NCBI GenBank assembly: GCA_003242195.1
Contig: QGUQ01000130.1
Location: forward strand, 1 to 5,696
DNA: 5,696 nt
Reading direction: 5' to 3'
DNA from: Bacillota bacterium
GTDB taxonomy: Bacteria; Bacillota; Sulfobacillia; Thermaerobacterales; Thermaerobacteraceae
Positions 5,355-5,696 of the stretch are shown here, piece by piece. The notes beneath the pieces were generated by a model. That model did not search any database. It was not told where the DNA came from and worked only from the letters and a program-made list of their open reading frames with translations. Made by a program: the position numbers and the translations under genes. Numbering within the stretch: the first letter of the stretch is position 1; each line of letters opens with the position of its first letter.

Positions 5355-5696
5355 TTGGAGCGAGGTTCCTCAACGGGTGGTCGAGTGGTGACCGACGTCC
5401 TCCAATTGATCGGGCAGACGCCGGTGGTCCGGCTCAACAAGGTCGTCCACCGGGAAGGCGCCGAGGTGTGGGTCAAGCTGGAGTCGTTCAACCCCGCCGG
5501 TTCCGTGAAGGACCGGATCGCCCTCAGCATGATCGAGGCGGCCGAGCGGGAAGGACTCCTCAAACCGGGTTACACCATCGTCGAGCCCACCAGCGGCAAC
5601 ACGGGCATCGGCCTCGCCATGGTGGCGGCCGTCAAGGGATACCGGCTGATCCTGGTCATGCCCGAGACCATGTCGCTGGAGCGGCGGGAGGCGTTC
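5355..5696 (+). CDS. cysK: Cysteine synthase (O-acetylserine sulfhydrylase), N-terminal part; cut by window edge
   Basis: This PLP enzyme of the cytoplasm makes cysteine from O-acetylserine and sulfide, the last step of cysteine synthesis. The 114 codons visible are about one third of the usual 300-odd residues. Numbering from the TTG at 5355, the motifs are LIGQTPVVRLN (18-28), LESFNPAGSVKDR with the PLP lysine K52, PTSGNTGIGLA (78-88) for the phosphate and substrate loop, and PETMSLERR (103-111). These are standard fold-type II beta-family signatures, and the PETMSxERR stretch fits CysK/CysM rather than threonine or serine dehydratases. A related cystathionine beta-synthase-like enzyme cannot be excluded without the C-terminus. 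The TTG start is preferred on its strong ribosome site; GTG 5388 would give a start (MTDVLQLIG) closer to the usual N-terminus. The 171-base leader suggests separate transcription from yunB. Confidence 0.93.
   Translation, partial: MERGSSTGGRVVTDVLQLIGQTPVVRLNKVVHREGAEVWVKLESFNPAGSVKDRIALSMIEAAEREGLLKPGYTIVEPTSGNTGIGLAMVAAVKGYRLILVMPETMSLERREAF

Overview
The window is very GC-rich, apart from a short AT-rich patch near 2965-3050, and carries four protein-coding genes, all of recognisable families. A spore-formation protein of the YunB family beside a Firmicute-type class A penicillin-binding protein and a TyrZ-type tyrosyl-tRNA synthetase points to a high-GC, endospore-forming Firmicute. A Thermaerobacter- or Symbiobacterium-like thermophile would fit, but the genus is a guess from composition and gene content. 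The high GC leaves long open frames on both strands, and these are shadows of the four genes.

Layout: (1) positions 1-2764, minus strand: a class A (bifunctional) penicillin-binding protein, 921 codons visible from a GTG start, running off the left edge without a stop. (2) 2765-3152: a divergent intergenic region of 388 bases. It holds a strong extended -10 sequence facing the penicillin-binding protein gene, a weaker candidate promoter facing tyrS, and GC-rich inverted repeats in both leaders. (3) 3153-4397, plus strand: tyrS. (4) 4398-4439: a short gap almost filled by a 15-bp GC hairpin. (5) 4440-5183: yunB, ending in three perfect-length seven-residue repeats that run up to the stop codon. 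(6) 5184-5354: a leader region with a possible extended -10. (7) 5355-5696: the N-terminal third of cysK (cysteine synthase), cut by the right edge.

The genes are a mix of housekeeping and developmental functions (wall synthesis, tRNA charging, sporulation, cysteine synthesis) and do not form one pathway. tyrS and yunB are close and co-directional, so they may share a transcript, subject to the hairpin between them. cysK has its own leader and probably its own promoter. No mobile element, CRISPR array, RNA gene or obvious new system was found. The points worth a second look are small-scale: the hairpin at the tyrS/yunB junction, the YunB repeat tail with LPXTG look-alikes, the cysteine-bearing and beta-sandwich C-terminal extension of the penicillin-binding protein, and possible alternative pairing in the tyrS leader.
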